Positions 6,180 to 6,862 of a stretch of 6,862 nucleotides of DNA are shown here, in pieces. The notes beneath the pieces were generated by a model. The model searched no databases, was not told where the DNA came from, and was given only the letters and a program-made list of their open reading frames with translations. Origin of the DNA: Flavobacterium sp. (GTDB lineage: Bacteria; Bacteroidota; Bacteroidia; Flavobacteriales; Flavobacteriaceae); the NCBI GenBank assembly GCA_030151565.1, contig JASLDM010000123.1, forward strand, positions 1 through 6,862, given 5' to 3'. Positions within the stretch are counted from its first letter, which is position 1. Each line of letters opens with the position of its first letter. The translations under genes were made by a program, and so were the position numbers.

Positions 6180-6862
6180 ATGAAGAAAATTACTTATTTT
6201 ATGCTGTTTATATTAACAGCACTGAGCACTTTTGCTCAATCTCAAACCCTAACAGAACAAGATGTTAAGTTCTGGATTGGCGAGGGAGATAAAAAAGCCT
6301 ACGTGCTTGTTGATTTTAACGATGGTAGTGAAGATTACGCCTATTACTGGGGCGTGCGTTTTTCGAACTCAATCACGGGTATTCAACTTCTAGAAACCAT
6401 TAAACAAGCAGAACCTAAGTTTGACTATGATCAAACAAGTGGTTATTTAAACGAAATCAGCTTTAATCACCACACACTACCAAATGATGATCTCTATGAT
6501 GATTGGAGTATTTGGAGTGGAAATAGCTATGAAGACCTAGCTACTTTAGGTGGAATTGCAACTACTTACAGCAATGATGAAGTATGGTTTGGACTTTCTT
6601 TTGGTTGGATGATCTCAAATATGGGAGCAACTAAACCTCGCTTGCACTTACCTGCATATAGTTCTCAATGGTTTGGTCCAGAAGATATCACTACTTGGTT
6701 AGGTCAAGGTAGTAAAAAAGCCATTTTGGTAATCGACTTTAACCAAGATCAAACAAACACAGTTACCTCTTTTGCTTGGGGTATTCAATTTGATGGAAAC
6801 CTAACGGGTGCACAGGCTCTTGGAATCGTTTCTTCTGAAACAGAAAACTTTTCTTACGAGAT
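6180..6862 (+). CDS. Secreted protein with tandem Trp/Gly-rich domains (3' end beyond window)
   Basis: An ATG at 6180 opens a frame of 227 complete codons that is still open at the right edge. Residues 1-20 are a signal peptide (MKK, hydrophobic core, then STFAQ), with probable cleavage next to A19, so the product is exported. Two copies of a domain follow. Copy one (about 28-84) has FWIGEGDKKAYVLVDFN, then YYWGVRF and an ITG. Copy two (about 169 to the edge) has TWLGQGSKKAILVIDFN, then FAWGIQF and an LTG. The period is about 141 residues. The stretch between them (about 88-160) is rich in Trp, Tyr, Asp and Ser and may be the second half of each unit. I recall similar 'W-G-x-G-…-V-D-F-N-D-G…W-G' domains in Bacteroidota surface proteins that carry C-terminal sorting signals, but the end of this one is not visible. 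No catalytic motif was recognised. Function is unknown. Confidence 0.85.
   Translation, partial: MKKITYFMLFILTALSTFAQSQTLTEQDVKFWIGEGDKKAYVLVDFNDGSEDYAYYWGVRFSNSITGIQLLETIKQAEPKFDYDQTSGYLNEISFNHHTLPNDDLYDDWSIWSGNSYEDLATLGGIATTYSNDEVWFGLSFGWMISNMGATKPRLHLPAYSSQWFGPEDITTWLGQGSKKAILVIDFNQDQTNTVTSFAWGIQFDGNLTGAQALGIVSSETENFSYE
6261..6431 (+). repeat. First copy of duplicated domain in the secreted protein
   Basis: Residues 28-84 of the secreted protein align by eye with residues 169-227. They share D-[VI]-x-x-W-[IL]-G-x-G-x-K-K-A, then V-D-F-N or I-D-F-N, W-G-[VI]-x-F, and T-G. The similarity is at protein level; the DNA has diverged. Confidence 0.7.
6684..6860 (+). repeat. Second copy of duplicated domain in the secreted protein
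   Basis: This is the partner of the copy at 6261-6431, offset by about 141 codons. It is cut by the right edge, so it is not known whether further copies follow. Confidence 0.7.

Overview
The window looks like a chromosomal segment from an AT-rich member of the Bacteroidota, most likely a flavobacterium. The evidence is the low GC content, the TAnnTTTG-type promoter boxes, weak Shine-Dalgarno sequences, a signal peptide ending in an 'FAQ' motif, and protein families typical of that group. No transposase, phage gene, CRISPR array, tRNA or rRNA was found. The species cannot be named from this sequence.

Layout. Positions 1-3921, minus strand, form one apparent operon read right to left. It starts with a soluble acidic DUF4026-type protein (2566-3921), followed after 28 bases by a polytopic DUF2157 membrane protein (1539-2537). 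Next is a polytopic DUF4401 membrane protein (458-1552), overlapping by 14 bases. Last is a membrane-anchored GDYXXLXY protein (from 471, running off the left edge), again overlapping by 14 bases. Positions 3922-4164 are non-coding. They hold the operon's likely promoter (-7 box at 3950-3957) and one or two terminator hairpins that end the gene to the right.

Positions 4165-5946, minus strand, encode a 593-residue protein. It has the strand motifs of a nitronate monooxygenase-like FMN barrel, a roughly 100-residue helical insertion after the first barrel unit, and a long cysteine-containing C-terminal extension. Positions 5947-6179 are a divergent intergenic region with a -7 box for this gene. 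From 6180 to the right edge, plus strand, is the start of a secreted protein built from at least two copies of a tryptophan/glycine-rich domain, cut off by the window.

How the genes may work together. The DUF2157, DUF4401 and GDYXXLXY genes are tightly coupled and probably make an inner-membrane complex of unknown function, with the GDYXXLXY domain facing the periplasm. The DUF4026 protein would be its cytosolic companion if the co-transcription is meaningful. The barrel protein and the secreted repeat protein are separate transcription units with no evident functional tie to the operon. The most unusual items are the enlarged barrel protein and the four-gene envelope operon; neither can be given a function from sequence alone.
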